Source of the DNA: HXMU1420-13 sp965228545
GTDB taxonomy: Bacteria; Bacteroidota; Rhodothermia; Balneolales; Balneolaceae
Length of the DNA: 64,000 nt
Assembly (NCBI GenBank): GCA_965228545.1
Contig: OZ245822.1
Location: 1,426,001 to 1,490,000, forward strand
Direction of reading: 5' to 3'
In this document: positions 8,548 to 17,313 of the stretch, one piece after another
How positions within the stretch are numbered: position 1 is the stretch's first letter
Layout: the number at the start of each line of letters is the position of its first letter
The notes under the pieces: model-generated
Databases searched by the model: none
The model's input: only the letters and a program-made list of their open reading frames with translations
What the model was told of the DNA's origin: nothing
Translations under genes and position numbers: made by a program

Positions 8548-9003
8548 TAAGTACCGGTTTCTGGTTTCCGAATTTTCAAATCGTAATTCATAATTCGTAA
8601 TTCGTATTTCATTCGACCTATTCTCCCCCTATATTGCTACGTGGTAAAAATCACACACAAGAGTTTTTTTATATCGCATTATAAGTATTGCTTTACGCAC
8701 AAAATACATATCAAAGAAAATTCACAGTTTCGCTGTTTGCAGATGAAATAAGCGATCACTGCACAGAATTATTTAGCTTTTGCTCATTACTCTTTTTCGT
8801 TTTTAAGCAATCGCTAAACACTGATTCCAATACGGAATCCCCACCAATTTTTAAAGAATTAACTGGCAAAAATAACGCCGGAGACGCACAACTACTTCCA
8901 CAATTCCTAACTAATAATGAGTGGAAAGTAACAGGTACCATTAAAAAAATAAGAAGATGGCTGGTTGTGACCGGGAAAACGTGCCGAGAAAAAGTTTATC
9001 CAG
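8548..9003. other. Intergenic region upstream of rng with TTCGTAATTC repeats
   Basis: A 456-base gap. From 8581 to 8615 there are short direct repeats of the type CGTAATTCATAATTCGTAATTC. The remainder is AT-rich, and I see no RNA gene or strong terminator. A 152-codon open frame that starts inside it and runs 140 bases into rng in another frame has no plausible protein character. It probably holds the rng promoter and a long 5' leader, which would be consistent with autoregulation of RNase E/G genes, but no element is recognised. Confidence 0.5.
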
Positions 9004-10779
9004 ATGAAAAATCAAATTATCATTCACTCTTCGGGCAATCAGAACCGAATTGCGCTGATCGAACAAGGAGAATTAGCGCAACTATTTATAGAATCAGAAG
9101 AAAATCAGCGAACCGTTGGCAACATTTATGTAGCTCGGGTTCATAAAGTAATGAGCGGCATCCGCGCCGCATTTATCGACATGGGAACGCCCAAAGATGC
9201 GTTCCTTCACTTCTCCGACGCCGGCGATCACCTCGACAGTTACATCCGAATGCTGAATGGCAAAAACGCCATTCCTTCAAGCCTGGATGGCGAAATCAAT
9301 AACAAAGAGAATATGAGCAATGTGCAAAAGCAGTTGCTCGCCGGAAAAGTGCTTAAGAACGGGCAGAAGTTATTGGTTCAAATTGTGAAAGAACCTATTG
9401 GATCGAAAGGTCCACGAGTTTCTACTGATATCACCATTGCCGGACGGTTTCTGGTGCTAATTCCAATGGGCGATTACATTGCCGTTTCTAAACGCATCAG
9501 CAATTACAAAGAGCGACGTCGCTTAAAGAGTATTCTAGGCAAAATGTTGCCGGATGGTTTTGGAGTAATCGTGCGGACAGTGGCGCAAAATCAGGATGCA
9601 CAGGCTATAGAAGACGACTTACGTACTGTACTAAAAAAATGGGAATTGATTGTAGATCGTGTAGATAGTGCAAAACCACCATCGCTACTGTACAAAGATC
9701 TGGATATGACCGAAAGTCTGATTCGTGATTTATTTGCGAAGAATTACGATCGAGTACTTATCGATGATCAAAAAATGTATCGGCAAATAAAGAGCTATGT
9801 GAGCCAAATAGCACCTCACATGGTACCGAATGTGGAACTGTACAATCGAAAACAACATATTTTCGATTACATGAAAATTTCGGAAGATGTGAATTCCATA
9901 TTCTCTCCCCGAGTTCGCTTAAAAATGGGCGGCTATTTGATCTTTGAACAGACCGAAGCCATGTACGTGGTAGATGTGAACTCAGGTCCTTATGCTGCCA
10001 AAGAGCGTCAGGAAGATAACTCGCTTAAAACCAACCTTGAAGCTGCCCGTGAAATTGCCAAGCAGTTGCGCCTGCGAGATATCGGTGGAATCATTGTTGT
10101 AGATTTTATTGATTTAAAAGATGATAAGAACCGCAAGAAAATTTATGATGAGCTGAAAAAAGAGTTCCGAAAAGATCCGGCCAAAACTAATATTATTGGA
10201 ATGAGTGATTTTGGTCTGGTTCAAATTACCCGCCAAAGAATTCGGCCAAGTGTAGTAAATTCGGTATCAAAAGTGTGCCCAATGTGCGGTGGATCCGGTA
10301 GCGTGGTTAGCCAAAATACTATTCTCACTGATATTGAAAGCTGGATCAGCAAGTTTAAGCACAATACAAAATACAGAGCGCTCGATCTGTACGTGAATCC
10401 TTATTTGAAGTCGTACCTCACCAAAGGATTATTTAGCCGCCGTTGGAAATGGATGACTAGATTCGGACTCAAAATCACCATCATTGGCGATGAGAAAACC
10501 TCGCTAAACGAATTTCACGCTACCCTTGCCGGCTCCGACATTAACATAACGGATGCGGTAATGAGTGGAGCCTCGATTGATGAGCTGTTAAATCGGCAGG
10601 AGCTGGAAGAAATTAACAGTGGCCAACATGATCGCAGCAACTTGGATATTACCAAAAAGCCTCAGCGACAGAACAATGGTAACTCAAGAAATTCTGACAG
10701 AACGCGAAATAATAGTGGTGGCCGTTCGTCGAATAATGGCGGTCGAGGTAACCGAAATTATCAGAAAGACGCCAACTAG
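9004..10779 (+). CDS. rng: Ribonuclease E/G family endoribonuclease
   Basis: Endoribonuclease for rRNA maturation and mRNA decay in the cytosol. The 591-residue product has an N-terminal S1 domain (GNIYVARVHKVMSGIRAAFIDMG, about residues 37-60), then the 5'-sensor/RNase H-like region and the catalytic DNase I-like part with YVVDVNSGPYAAK, the IGGIIVVDFIDLKDDKNR segment with metal-binding Asp residues, and the zinc-link motif CPMCGGSG (about residue 427) used for dimer bridging. The last 50 residues are low-complexity, rich in Asn, Arg, Ser and Gly (RNNSGGRSSNNGGRGNRN), and probably a disordered RNA-binding tail. It is followed after 48 bases by hslV. The family is certain; E versus G naming is by size. 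Confidence 0.95.
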   Translation: MKNQIIIHSSGNQNRIALIEQGELAQLFIESEENQRTVGNIYVARVHKVMSGIRAAFIDMGTPKDAFLHFSDAGDHLDSYIRMLNGKNAIPSSLDGEINNKENMSNVQKQLLAGKVLKNGQKLLVQIVKEPIGSKGPRVSTDITIAGRFLVLIPMGDYIAVSKRISNYKERRRLKSILGKMLPDGFGVIVRTVAQNQDAQAIEDDLRTVLKKWELIVDRVDSAKPPSLLYKDLDMTESLIRDLFAKNYDRVLIDDQKMYRQIKSYVSQIAPHMVPNVELYNRKQHIFDYMKISEDVNSIFSPRVRLKMGGYLIFEQTEAMYVVDVNSGPYAAKERQEDNSLKTNLEAAREIAKQLRLRDIGGIIVVDFIDLKDDKNRKKIYDELKKEFRKDPAKTNIIGMSDFGLVQITRQRIRPSVVNSVSKVCPMCGGSGSVVSQNTILTDIESWISKFKHNTKYRALDLYVNPYLKSYLTKGLFSRRWKWMTRFGLKITIIGDEKTSLNEFHATLAGSDINITDAVMSGASIDELLNRQELEEINSGQHDRSNLDITKKPQRQNNGNSRNSDRTRNNSGGRSSNNGGRGNRNYQKDAN

Positions 10780-10827
10780 ACAGGTTGGCGTAGTATTTGC
10801 CCATTCAGGTGAAACCAAAGAAATTTT

Positions 10828-11373
10828 ATGAGTGTATTTAATTTACATGCCACTACCGTTATTGGCATTATTCACAACGGCGAAGCAGCAATTGGTAGCG
10901 ATGGGCAAGCTACCTTAGACAAAACGGTGATGAAAAGCACCGTTAAGAAAGTTCGAAAATTACACGGCGGAAAAGTACTGGCAGGCTTTGCCGGCTCAAC
11001 CGCCGATGCTTTTACCCTTTTTGAACGCTATGAAGAAAAACTAAACGAATATAACGGCAACATGCAACGAGCCGCTGTGGAACTTGCCAAAGATTGGCGT
11101 AAGGATAAATACCTGCAGAAGTTGGAAGCTTTGCTGGTAGTAATGGATCAAGATTATGCCTTAGTTATATCCGGACAAGGCGATGTTATTGAGCCCGACG
11201 ACAATATTGTGACTATTGGAAGTGGCGGGAGTTATGCCTTAGCCGCCGCTCGAGCCATGGTAAAACACGCACCGGAAATGAAAGCAGTTGATATTGTTTC
11301 GGAAGCACTGCGTATTGCTGCCGACATCGACATTTATTCCAATCATAACCGTACGTTACTAGAGATTAATTAA
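10828..11373 (+). CDS. hslV: ATP-dependent protease peptidase subunit HslV
   Basis: Proteolytic core of the HslUV (ClpQY) protease, an N-terminal threonine hydrolase that forms two stacked hexamers. The 181-residue product has an eight-residue propeptide (MSVFNLHA) before the catalytic Thr9 in TTVIGIIHNGEAAIGSDGQAT, followed by the Lys-bearing KKVRKLHGGKVLAGFAGSTADAFTL segment and the GSGGSYALAAARAM helix that contributes the sodium-site region. It ends one base before hslU, a standard two-gene operon, so both subunits are made together. Confidence 0.98.
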   Translation: MSVFNLHATTVIGIIHNGEAAIGSDGQATLDKTVMKSTVKKVRKLHGGKVLAGFAGSTADAFTLFERYEEKLNEYNGNMQRAAVELAKDWRKDKYLQKLEALLVVMDQDYALVISGQGDVIEPDDNIVTIGSGGSYALAAARAMVKHAPEMKAVDIVSEALRIAADIDIYSNHNRTLLEIN

Positions 11374-11374
11374 C

Positions 11375-12766
11375 ATGATTGAAGCAAAGAATTTAACGCC
11401 ACAACAAGTTGTAAGAGAGCTTGACAAATACATTATCGGACAAAAAGAAGCCAAGAGATCGGTAGCCATCGCACTAAGAAATCGCTGGCGCAGAATGAAT
11501 GCCGACGAGGAGATCAGAGAGGAAATTGTACCGAATAATATTCTTCTGATCGGACCTACCGGAGTTGGTAAAACCGAAATCGCCCGACGATTATCCAAAT
11601 TAGCCGGTGCTCCTTTTGTAAAAGTTGAAGCTTCGAAATTTACAGAAGTTGGTTACGTAGGCCGTGATGTGGAATCTATGATTCGTGATCTAGTTGACTA
11701 CGCATTGAACATGGTAAAAGACGAAATGCAGGAACGCGTAAAAGAAAAAGCCGCCGAAATGGTGGAAGAGCGCATTTTGGATATTCTGATCCCTCCTGTT
11801 CGTAAATCAGCTACCAATCCCCAAAAAGATGCGGTTGGTTTTAATGTGAATAACGCAACCGACGAAGAACTGAATGAACGAACCCGCGAACGATTCCGTG
11901 AAAAACTGAAAAACGGCGAGCTCGACGATCGGAAAATCGAAATCGAAGTTAAAAGCTCAAAAGCCCCGATGATGCAGGTATTTGGACCGGGTGGAATGGA
12001 AGAAATGGGCGTTAATCTGCAAGATATGCTCGGTGGATTAGGCAAAAACAAGAAATCGAAGCGAAAAGTACCGATTTCTGAAGCCCGAGAGATTTTATTA
12101 GATGAAGAATCCGAAAAGTTGATCGATCACGAGTCTGCCGTTCAGGAAGCTCTAGAGCGTGTTCAGAAACAAGGCATCGTGTTCATCGACGAGATTGATA
12201 AAATCGCTGAACCGAGTACCGGAGCCGGAAAAAGCGGTCCGGACGTGAGCCGGCAAGGTGTACAACGTGACCTCCTCCCTATTGTGGAAGGTAGCACCGT
12301 TAACACCAAGCACGGAATCGTAAAAACCGATCATATTCTGTTTATCGGATCGGGTGCATTTCATGTGTCTAAACCGTCTGATTTAATCCCGGAACTTCAA
12401 GGTCGTTTCCCAATTAGAGTTGAACTTAATTCGCTTACCGAAAGTGACTTTGTAGAGATTTTATCGAAACCAAAAAATGCCTTAACCAAGCAATACATTG
12501 CCATGCTGGCCGCCGAAGGTGTAACTATCAACTTTACTGAAGAAGCCGTAGCTGAGCTGGCTCGCATTGCGGCATTGGTAAATTCTCAGGTAGAAAATAT
12601 TGGCGCTCGCAGACTACATACCATTATGTCGTCGTTGTTCGACGAGTTGCTCTTTGCCGTTCCCGATGATATCAGCAGTGGAGAGATTAACATCGACAAG
12701 GCCTACGTCGAAAAACAACTCGACGGTTTGGTTAAAGACAAAGATCTTAGCCATTACATCCTTTAA
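11375..12766 (+). CDS. hslU: ATP-dependent protease ATPase subunit HslU
   Basis: AAA+ unfoldase that feeds substrates into HslV. The 463-residue product contains LDKYIIGQKEAKRSVAIALRNRWRR, the Walker A motif GPTGVGKT (residues 60-67), the pore-loop neighbourhood VGYVGRDVESMIRD, the family-specific intermediate I-domain (about residues 100-230, rich in charged residues), Walker B IVFIDEIDKI, and the sensor-2/C-terminal helix ending in DLSHYIL, the tail that docks on HslV. Directly follows hslV in the same operon. No truncation or missing motif is apparent. Confidence 0.98.
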   Translation: MIEAKNLTPQQVVRELDKYIIGQKEAKRSVAIALRNRWRRMNADEEIREEIVPNNILLIGPTGVGKTEIARRLSKLAGAPFVKVEASKFTEVGYVGRDVESMIRDLVDYALNMVKDEMQERVKEKAAEMVEERILDILIPPVRKSATNPQKDAVGFNVNNATDEELNERTRERFREKLKNGELDDRKIEIEVKSSKAPMMQVFGPGGMEEMGVNLQDMLGGLGKNKKSKRKVPISEAREILLDEESEKLIDHESAVQEALERVQKQGIVFIDEIDKIAEPSTGAGKSGPDVSRQGVQRDLLPIVEGSTVNTKHGIVKTDHILFIGSGAFHVSKPSDLIPELQGRFPIRVELNSLTESDFVEILSKPKNALTKQYIAMLAAEGVTINFTEEAVAELARIAALVNSQVENIGARRLHTIMSSLFDELLFAVPDDISSGEINIDKAYVEKQLDGLVKDKDLSHYIL

Positions 12767-12838
12767 CGTGGTTTTGAAGATGTAGATTTATTACAATGGA
12801 AACCGCCGAACTAATTTTCTCGTATTTAGGTAATATTT

Positions 12839-14773
12839 ATGAATGCAATAACACGACTTCAAATGACTATTAAGAGATTCCTGATTCCGAGCGTAATCAT
12901 TTCCATTGTATTATTTATTCTAAGCTTCACAGGTGTAGATGATGTTGTTAAAACTAAAAATGACGACACCACCAACCTCACCAAATATGTACAAGCGCAA
13001 CGTAGTATCGTCCAAAACTACTTTGGCTACCCCGATGTAGATATGATGTACCGCGCAAGTATCCTATACATGGTGAATGCCATTGAAGATTCTACGCTAC
13101 AGATTGAAGGAACTCCCATCGACACCACTTTTCCCGGATTGGATGTTAGTTCCATTCGTGATGCTTATGAAAATTTCGAATCAGCCTATTTGTATGTAGC
13201 AAATAATAGTCCCGATGAAGACATGAAGCGACTAACTGAAGTTGCTATTCGTGGCTTATTCTCTACGCTCGATCCACATTCTGTGTTTATCGAAGCCAGA
13301 GAAAGTGAAGTGGATCAGGAGAACTTTGCCGGAAAATTTCAGGGAATTGGTGTTCAGTTTAATATCATTCAGGATACCATCACGGTAGTTACCGCAATCG
13401 CTGGTGGACCTAGTGATCAACTCGGTATTCAATCGGGAGATCGTATTATAAAAATTGCAGATTCCACTGCGGTTGGCTTCGAAAATGAGGATGTTGTAAA
13501 ACGTCTTCGCGGTGAAAAAGGAACCAAAGTTAATGTGACAATTAAACGCCCCGGAGTACGAAATCCATTGAATTTCACAATCACACGCGATGATATTCCC
13601 CTCTACACCGTGGATGCATCCTATATGCTTGACGACCAGACCGGCTATATCAAAATAAACCGATTTGCTGCCACTACCCACGACGAGTTTATGCAAGCTA
13701 TGGATGAGCTTCGCCCTAAAGGTATGGAGCGATTAGTGCTTGATCTACGTGGAAATCCCGGCGGATACTTAGGTCAGGCCGTGGCTATTGCTGAAGAGTT
13801 TTTCCCAAGAGGAACTGAATTAGTGGCCACTGAAAGCCGTCACAATCGCTTCACGCAGGAATATTTTTCTCGTAAAGATGGTGTTTTCAAAGATAAGCCT
13901 GTGATTGTATTGGTTGATGAAGGTGCTGCCTCAGCAAGTGAAATTGTATCCGGTGCGTTACAAGATCATGACCGTGCATTGGTTGTGGGTCGCCGTACTT
14001 TTGGTAAAGGTCTTGTTCAACAACAGTACGAATTGATCGACAAAAGTATGGTTCGGGTGACTATTTCACGCTATATGACCCCTTCCGGTCGAGTGATTCA
14101 GAAATCATTTACTGAAGGTGGTGGCGAGGAGTACGCTTACGAGATTTATCAACGAAACGATAACGCCATGAATGATGCAGTAGAATTTGTGGATCAGATT
14201 CCGGATTCCCTGCACTATAAAACCGATGCCGGTCGCACGGTGTATGGAGGTGGTGGAATTGTACCTGATTACATCATCCAACAAGACACTACACGTTCCG
14301 GGTATATGATCAATTTTGCAATCAGAAAACGTATTTCTTTTGATTTTGTACGCGATTACCTCGATCAGAATGGCGATGAGTTTCGAGCGCAATGGGAAGA
14401 TAATTTTGAGGACTTCCGAACCAATTTCACCTGGAGTGAAAACGAGATGAATTCCTTTAAAGATCGCCTGATTAGTGAAGGTTTTGTTATTACTGATGAG
14501 GTAACTTCACCTAAATTCGAAAACGATTCACTGTTTGTCCCTACAGGATATTTTGAAGAAGTACAATGGATGGCAGAAGGAAGAATGAAAGCTGAAATTG
14601 CCCGACAAGTTTGGGGAATGCAGTATTTCTACCCTGTAGTAAACGATTATTTCGATACCACCCTCAAAGAAGCAATGACCTTATGGGGTGCATATGGAAG
14701 ATTGGAAGCCTTAGCTAAAGGAAAAGCATCCTTAGATGAAGTAAGCAACTTCGATCCTGATGGTGAGATGTAA
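12839..14773 (+). CDS. S41 family carboxy-terminal processing peptidase (CtpA/Prc type)
   Basis: Periplasmic serine protease that trims or degrades envelope proteins. The 644-residue product begins with a signal-anchor (RFLIPSVIISIVLFILSFTG, residues 13-32). It then has the S41 N-terminal helical region with LDPHSVFIEARE, a PDZ domain (GIGVQFNIIQDTITVV through KIADSTAVGFENEDVVKRLRGEKGTKV) and the catalytic core with LDLRGNPGGYL, AASASEIVSGALQDHDRA (Ser nucleophile) and GRRTFGKGLVQQ (Lys general base). A C-terminal extension of about 200 residues follows. It lies 72 bases after hslU and is closed by a terminator at 14802. Different from the shorter lipoprotein S41 enzyme at 53279. Confidence 0.93.
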   Translation: MNAITRLQMTIKRFLIPSVIISIVLFILSFTGVDDVVKTKNDDTTNLTKYVQAQRSIVQNYFGYPDVDMMYRASILYMVNAIEDSTLQIEGTPIDTTFPGLDVSSIRDAYENFESAYLYVANNSPDEDMKRLTEVAIRGLFSTLDPHSVFIEARESEVDQENFAGKFQGIGVQFNIIQDTITVVTAIAGGPSDQLGIQSGDRIIKIADSTAVGFENEDVVKRLRGEKGTKVNVTIKRPGVRNPLNFTITRDDIPLYTVDASYMLDDQTGYIKINRFAATTHDEFMQAMDELRPKGMERLVLDLRGNPGGYLGQAVAIAEEFFPRGTELVATESRHNRFTQEYFSRKDGVFKDKPVIVLVDEGAASASEIVSGALQDHDRALVVGRRTFGKGLVQQQYELIDKSMVRVTISRYMTPSGRVIQKSFTEGGGEEYAYEIYQRNDNAMNDAVEFVDQIPDSLHYKTDAGRTVYGGGGIVPDYIIQQDTTRSGYMINFAIRKRISFDFVRDYLDQNGDEFRAQWEDNFEDFRTNFTWSENEMNSFKDRLISEGFVITDEVTSPKFENDSLFVPTGYFEEVQWMAEGRMKAEIARQVWGMQYFYPVVNDYFDTTLKEAMTLWGAYGRLEALAKGKASLDEVSNFDPDGEM

Positions 14774-14801
14774 TTCTTAACTCACCTATTTAGATTATTC
14801 A

Positions 14802-14832
14802 AGCCCGTGAAGCAATTCGCGGGCTTTTTTAT
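14802..14832 (+). terminator. Intrinsic terminator after the S41 peptidase gene
   Basis: AGCCCGTGAA pairs with TTCGCGGGCT around the loop GCAA (one G-U pair) and continues into TTTTTT. It marks the right end of the conserved block; the AT-rich island starts just after it. Confidence 0.88.
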
Positions 14833-15011
14833 TTGCGAGAAGGCTGAGTAAAGGCGAACTGATTTTTGAAGTAATCGACTGTGCGATCCCGAGCGATATT
14901 AGACGACCTCTTTCGGGCATTCAAGATCCACTGGTTTACGTAGTATGAAGACTTCTCATATATAAATTTACTTATCCTTGATATCTTAGTAAGCAGGTAT
15001 TGAAAGTGGAA

Positions 15012-15186
15012 TTTAGAAAGAACTGATATTTGTACTTTGCTGATAAATCGTTTTTATTCATCATATTCTATTTAAATTAGGTTTTAATGAATAACACTAA
15101 AAGTTTTCAACTACGCTGATTTTTCGAAATGAAGCTTAAGTAGGAATCTCTTAGATGATTGAAATACTGGGATAACATGAATGTAG
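15012..15186 (+). repeat. Island element copy 1: hairpin upstream of the nucleotidyltransferase gene
   Basis: First of three related non-coding segments (others at 17127 and 21661). Shared parts in order are a TAGAA-AGAACTGATATTTGTACTTTG block (15014-15040) and a left arm TTATTCATCATATTCT (from 15054) that faces a right arm ending ATGAATAA at 15094. Copy 2 also shares the later block TGAAATACTGGGATAACATG (15160-15179). The left arm is nearly constant between copies; the right arm changes but stays complementary. It ends about 60 bases before the ATG of the next gene. No ORF is credible in 14836-15245. Confidence 0.75.
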
Positions 15187-15245
15187 TACGTGTTATTCAA
15201 ATTTTTAGGAAATGTAATTAGTAAACATTTTATCAAATTAAAAGA

Positions 15246-16802
15246 ATGAAAGATTTTAAGTACAAAGAAATTATCCCTTATGCGCTAAGTTTATTGTTAG
15301 CCGCTGGTGTTATTTATTTCAAAGATAATTTGGAATACGCTAAGATTCTTGTGATTGCAGCAGTAGTCATTCTTTTGGCTCCGATAATTGTAAAACTGGT
15401 ACTTAGATATGTAATTGCTGAAGCATTCTCGTTGGTTTCAACAAAAGGAATGAAAATTCACTATAGTGGAAATAGAGATATAGCGAAATCAATCTATCAT
15501 GACGCTAAATCAAATGGTGGTACAGTAATTTCCACCCATATATTTCAAAACCGAGTTAAACCTGAAGATGATTTTGCATTTAAAGCTTTTAATTCTGGTC
15601 TAGATAATCACGTAAACTTCAAAAGAGCATTATTATTCAATAATAAACTAGAAGAGCAAAACTGGTTAAAACAATTTTATAGTATTGAAGACAATCATTT
15701 AGATTTCACTGCATATGTTTGGAAAAACATTGACTTTACTAACAATAATGCAATGATAAGTTTAATACCAAGATTCAATTTTTTGCTTTATAAAGATTTA
15801 AATGACAAAAATTACAGAATCTTATTAGGATTTGAGAGAATAAGAACCAGAGATAACTTTTTAACTAAACGTTTAAATTTTGGTATTTCATTTACAAGTA
15901 AACACGTATTTGATGCTCTGTCCAAATATTTCGACAACATAGTTCGTCATCCCGAAATAGAAAAGATAACGGACAAATTCAGTCTTCAGGAGTATCAATA
16001 TGATTTTATTCATTCTCCATCAGAACAATTTATAATTAAAGAATTGATAGAATTAGCTTACACGGAAAAATCTGTTCTACATCTTGGAGCATTTGGCAAG
16101 ACTGCAATATTATTGAAGAACTTGAATAGAATTAAAGGAAAAATTAACCATCAAAGTGATATAGATTTATTATTTGTTATTCAAGAATCAAAAGATAAAT
16201 TTAAGAAAAAAATTATTGAACGATTTGAAAAATTCAGCTTTCAAACACAAATTATTTTTGGTGATGACGAAGATTATTTTTATGAATTTAGGAAACCAAG
16301 TTCAGTGCTTGTAGATATTGAGATATTTGAGAAAGACTCTACTTTTTACAAGATAAATCAATTATTAGGTTATTCAATATTTCATCACTATTTCAATCTT
16401 TTTACTGTTGCTGGTAAAACACTGGATGGGCTTATTTTTATTCCGAAAAATCCTATAAAATTAGTAGATAGATTGTCGTTATTGATAGATAATAGAAAAT
16501 CAATAACTGAGTTCATAGATAAACTAAATTCATGTCAAGAAAACAAAATTGATTTAAGAAGAGTTGCAACTATAAACACTATTAATTTTAATTGGGCACT
16601 TACAGGTTATAGATGTGATGATGTAGAAACAGCTTTAGACTATCTTCATTATTCGAAAATAATTGATGATAACGATAACAATTACATTATGACATTACTT
16701 AATTTGAGTGAAAATGAGTTAAAGTCTAACTACAATGATAATAAATTAAGATTGGTTGCTATTTTGAAAAAGCTTAAAAAAAAGTCATTAGATTGTAAAT
16801 AA
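15246..16802 (+). CDS. Membrane-anchored putative nucleotidyltransferase with unknown middle domain
   Basis: Not recognised as a named family. The 518-residue protein has two N-terminal membrane segments (about residues 10-26 and 33-56), so the rest is probably cytosolic and tethered. Residues 70-240 form an alpha/beta region (GGTVISTHIFQNRV, FKRALLFNNKLEEQNWLKQF) that looks like the catalytically dead sensor or PLD-like domains of other prokaryotic proteins. Residues 270-365 resemble a polymerase-beta-type nucleotidyltransferase: HLGAFGKTAI (281-284, GA where GS is usual), then SDIDLLFVI with Asp305 and Asp307, then VLVDIEIF with Asp357 as the third carboxylate. A helical tail follows. It is strongly AT-rich (14 G/C among the 60 bases 15841-15900, counted by eye), unlike flanking genes, suggesting transfer. 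A role in stress or phage defence is speculation. Confidence 0.7.
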   Translation: MKDFKYKEIIPYALSLLLAAGVIYFKDNLEYAKILVIAAVVILLAPIIVKLVLRYVIAEAFSLVSTKGMKIHYSGNRDIAKSIYHDAKSNGGTVISTHIFQNRVKPEDDFAFKAFNSGLDNHVNFKRALLFNNKLEEQNWLKQFYSIEDNHLDFTAYVWKNIDFTNNNAMISLIPRFNFLLYKDLNDKNYRILLGFERIRTRDNFLTKRLNFGISFTSKHVFDALSKYFDNIVRHPEIEKITDKFSLQEYQYDFIHSPSEQFIIKELIELAYTEKSVLHLGAFGKTAILLKNLNRIKGKINHQSDIDLLFVIQESKDKFKKKIIERFEKFSFQTQIIFGDDEDYFYEFRKPSSVLVDIEIFEKDSTFYKINQLLGYSIFHHYFNLFTVAGKTLDGLIFIPKNPIKLVDRLSLLIDNRKSITEFIDKLNSCQENKIDLRRVATINTINFNWALTGYRCDDVETALDYLHYSKIIDDNDNNYIMTLLNLSENELKSNYNDNKLRLVAILKKLKKKSLDCK

Positions 16803-17126
16803 GTTTGCAACACATTTAGTAAGTACAATAACTGATTCTGGAATAAATTCAGAGGTTTAACGCATATTCAGCTATTTTATAATTGTTAGACCACTACTTT
16901 TTTAGCAATAAATGATTTGCCTGAAGCTAGTCCCCATTGATCTCAACAGATCCTCTGTTGGGTTTTTACCATGTGTATCCCCATGGGAGCTCCACTTTTG
17001 CCCAACCAAAAGTGGTAATGAAGGTAATTCGATACTTAGTTCACTGCTTCCAACAGGAAATCACGTCGATGAAAGCAAAATACTTCAAATGATAGAACTC
17101 ATCCTCAAAGCTCGCACGATTAAACT
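16803..17126. other. Non-coding remnant between island genes, with hairpins
   Basis: This stretch contains two inverted repeats: GGTTTAAC (16854-16861) with GTTAGACC (16885-16892), and a perfect 9-bp stem CCACTTTTG/CAAAAGTGG (16992-17000 and 17007-17015). From about 17011 to 17126 it can be aligned by eye with 21541-21660 (shared TTCACTGCTTC, ACGTCG/GCGTCG and CTTCAAATG words), and both lead into the same hairpin element. A 72-codon frame (16912-17130) ending SKILQMIELILKARTIKL might be the tail of a lost gene, but it resembles nothing I know and the related copy at 21541 is full of stops. Confidence 0.5.
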
Positions 17127-17301
17127 ATAATTTTAAGAATAAGCTGATGTTTGTACTTTGATAGTATCCAGTGTTTATTCATCATATTCTATAAAATTAT
17201 CAGAATATGATGATCAACACTTAAATATCAATTACTGCGCTTAGGCTTCGTTGATTGAAAAACTGGGATAAAGTGAGTTGAGTTCAGCATATTCCAATAT
17301 T
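17127..17301 (+). repeat. Island element copy 2: hairpin upstream of the Rossmann-like gene
   Basis: Starts with ATAATTTTAAGAATAAGCTGAT (as in copy 3) and TTTGTACTTTG. It then has a perfect 12-bp inverted repeat TCATCATATTCT (17179-17190) / AGAATATGATGA (17202-17213), with loop ATAAAATTATC. Downstream blocks match copy 1 (TGAAAAACTGGGATAAAGTG) and copy 3 (AGCATATTCCAATAT). It ends 12 bases before the next start codon. Confidence 0.8.
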
Positions 17302-17313
17302 GTGCAAAATTAG

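Noticed and set aside
8688..9146. A 152-codon open frame overlapping the start of rng
   Set aside because: It enters rng in a different frame, has no family resemblance, and its composition is that of non-coding DNA; the rng start at 9004 with its S1 domain is clear.
13256..13696. Long antisense open frames inside real genes (also 7602-8054, 30288-30743, 33531-33959, 45781-46221, 54611-55027)
   Set aside because: They lie opposite strongly conserved coding regions, have no recognisable domains, and arise from codon bias on the coding strand.
16854..16892. RYYYAAC/GTTRRRY pair (GTTTAAC..GTTAGAC) after the nucleotidyltransferase gene, as in integron attC sites
   Set aside because: The arms are only 23 bases apart, shorter than known attC sites, no inner L boxes are seen, and the other island genes lack the same pair. 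Kept only as a remark.
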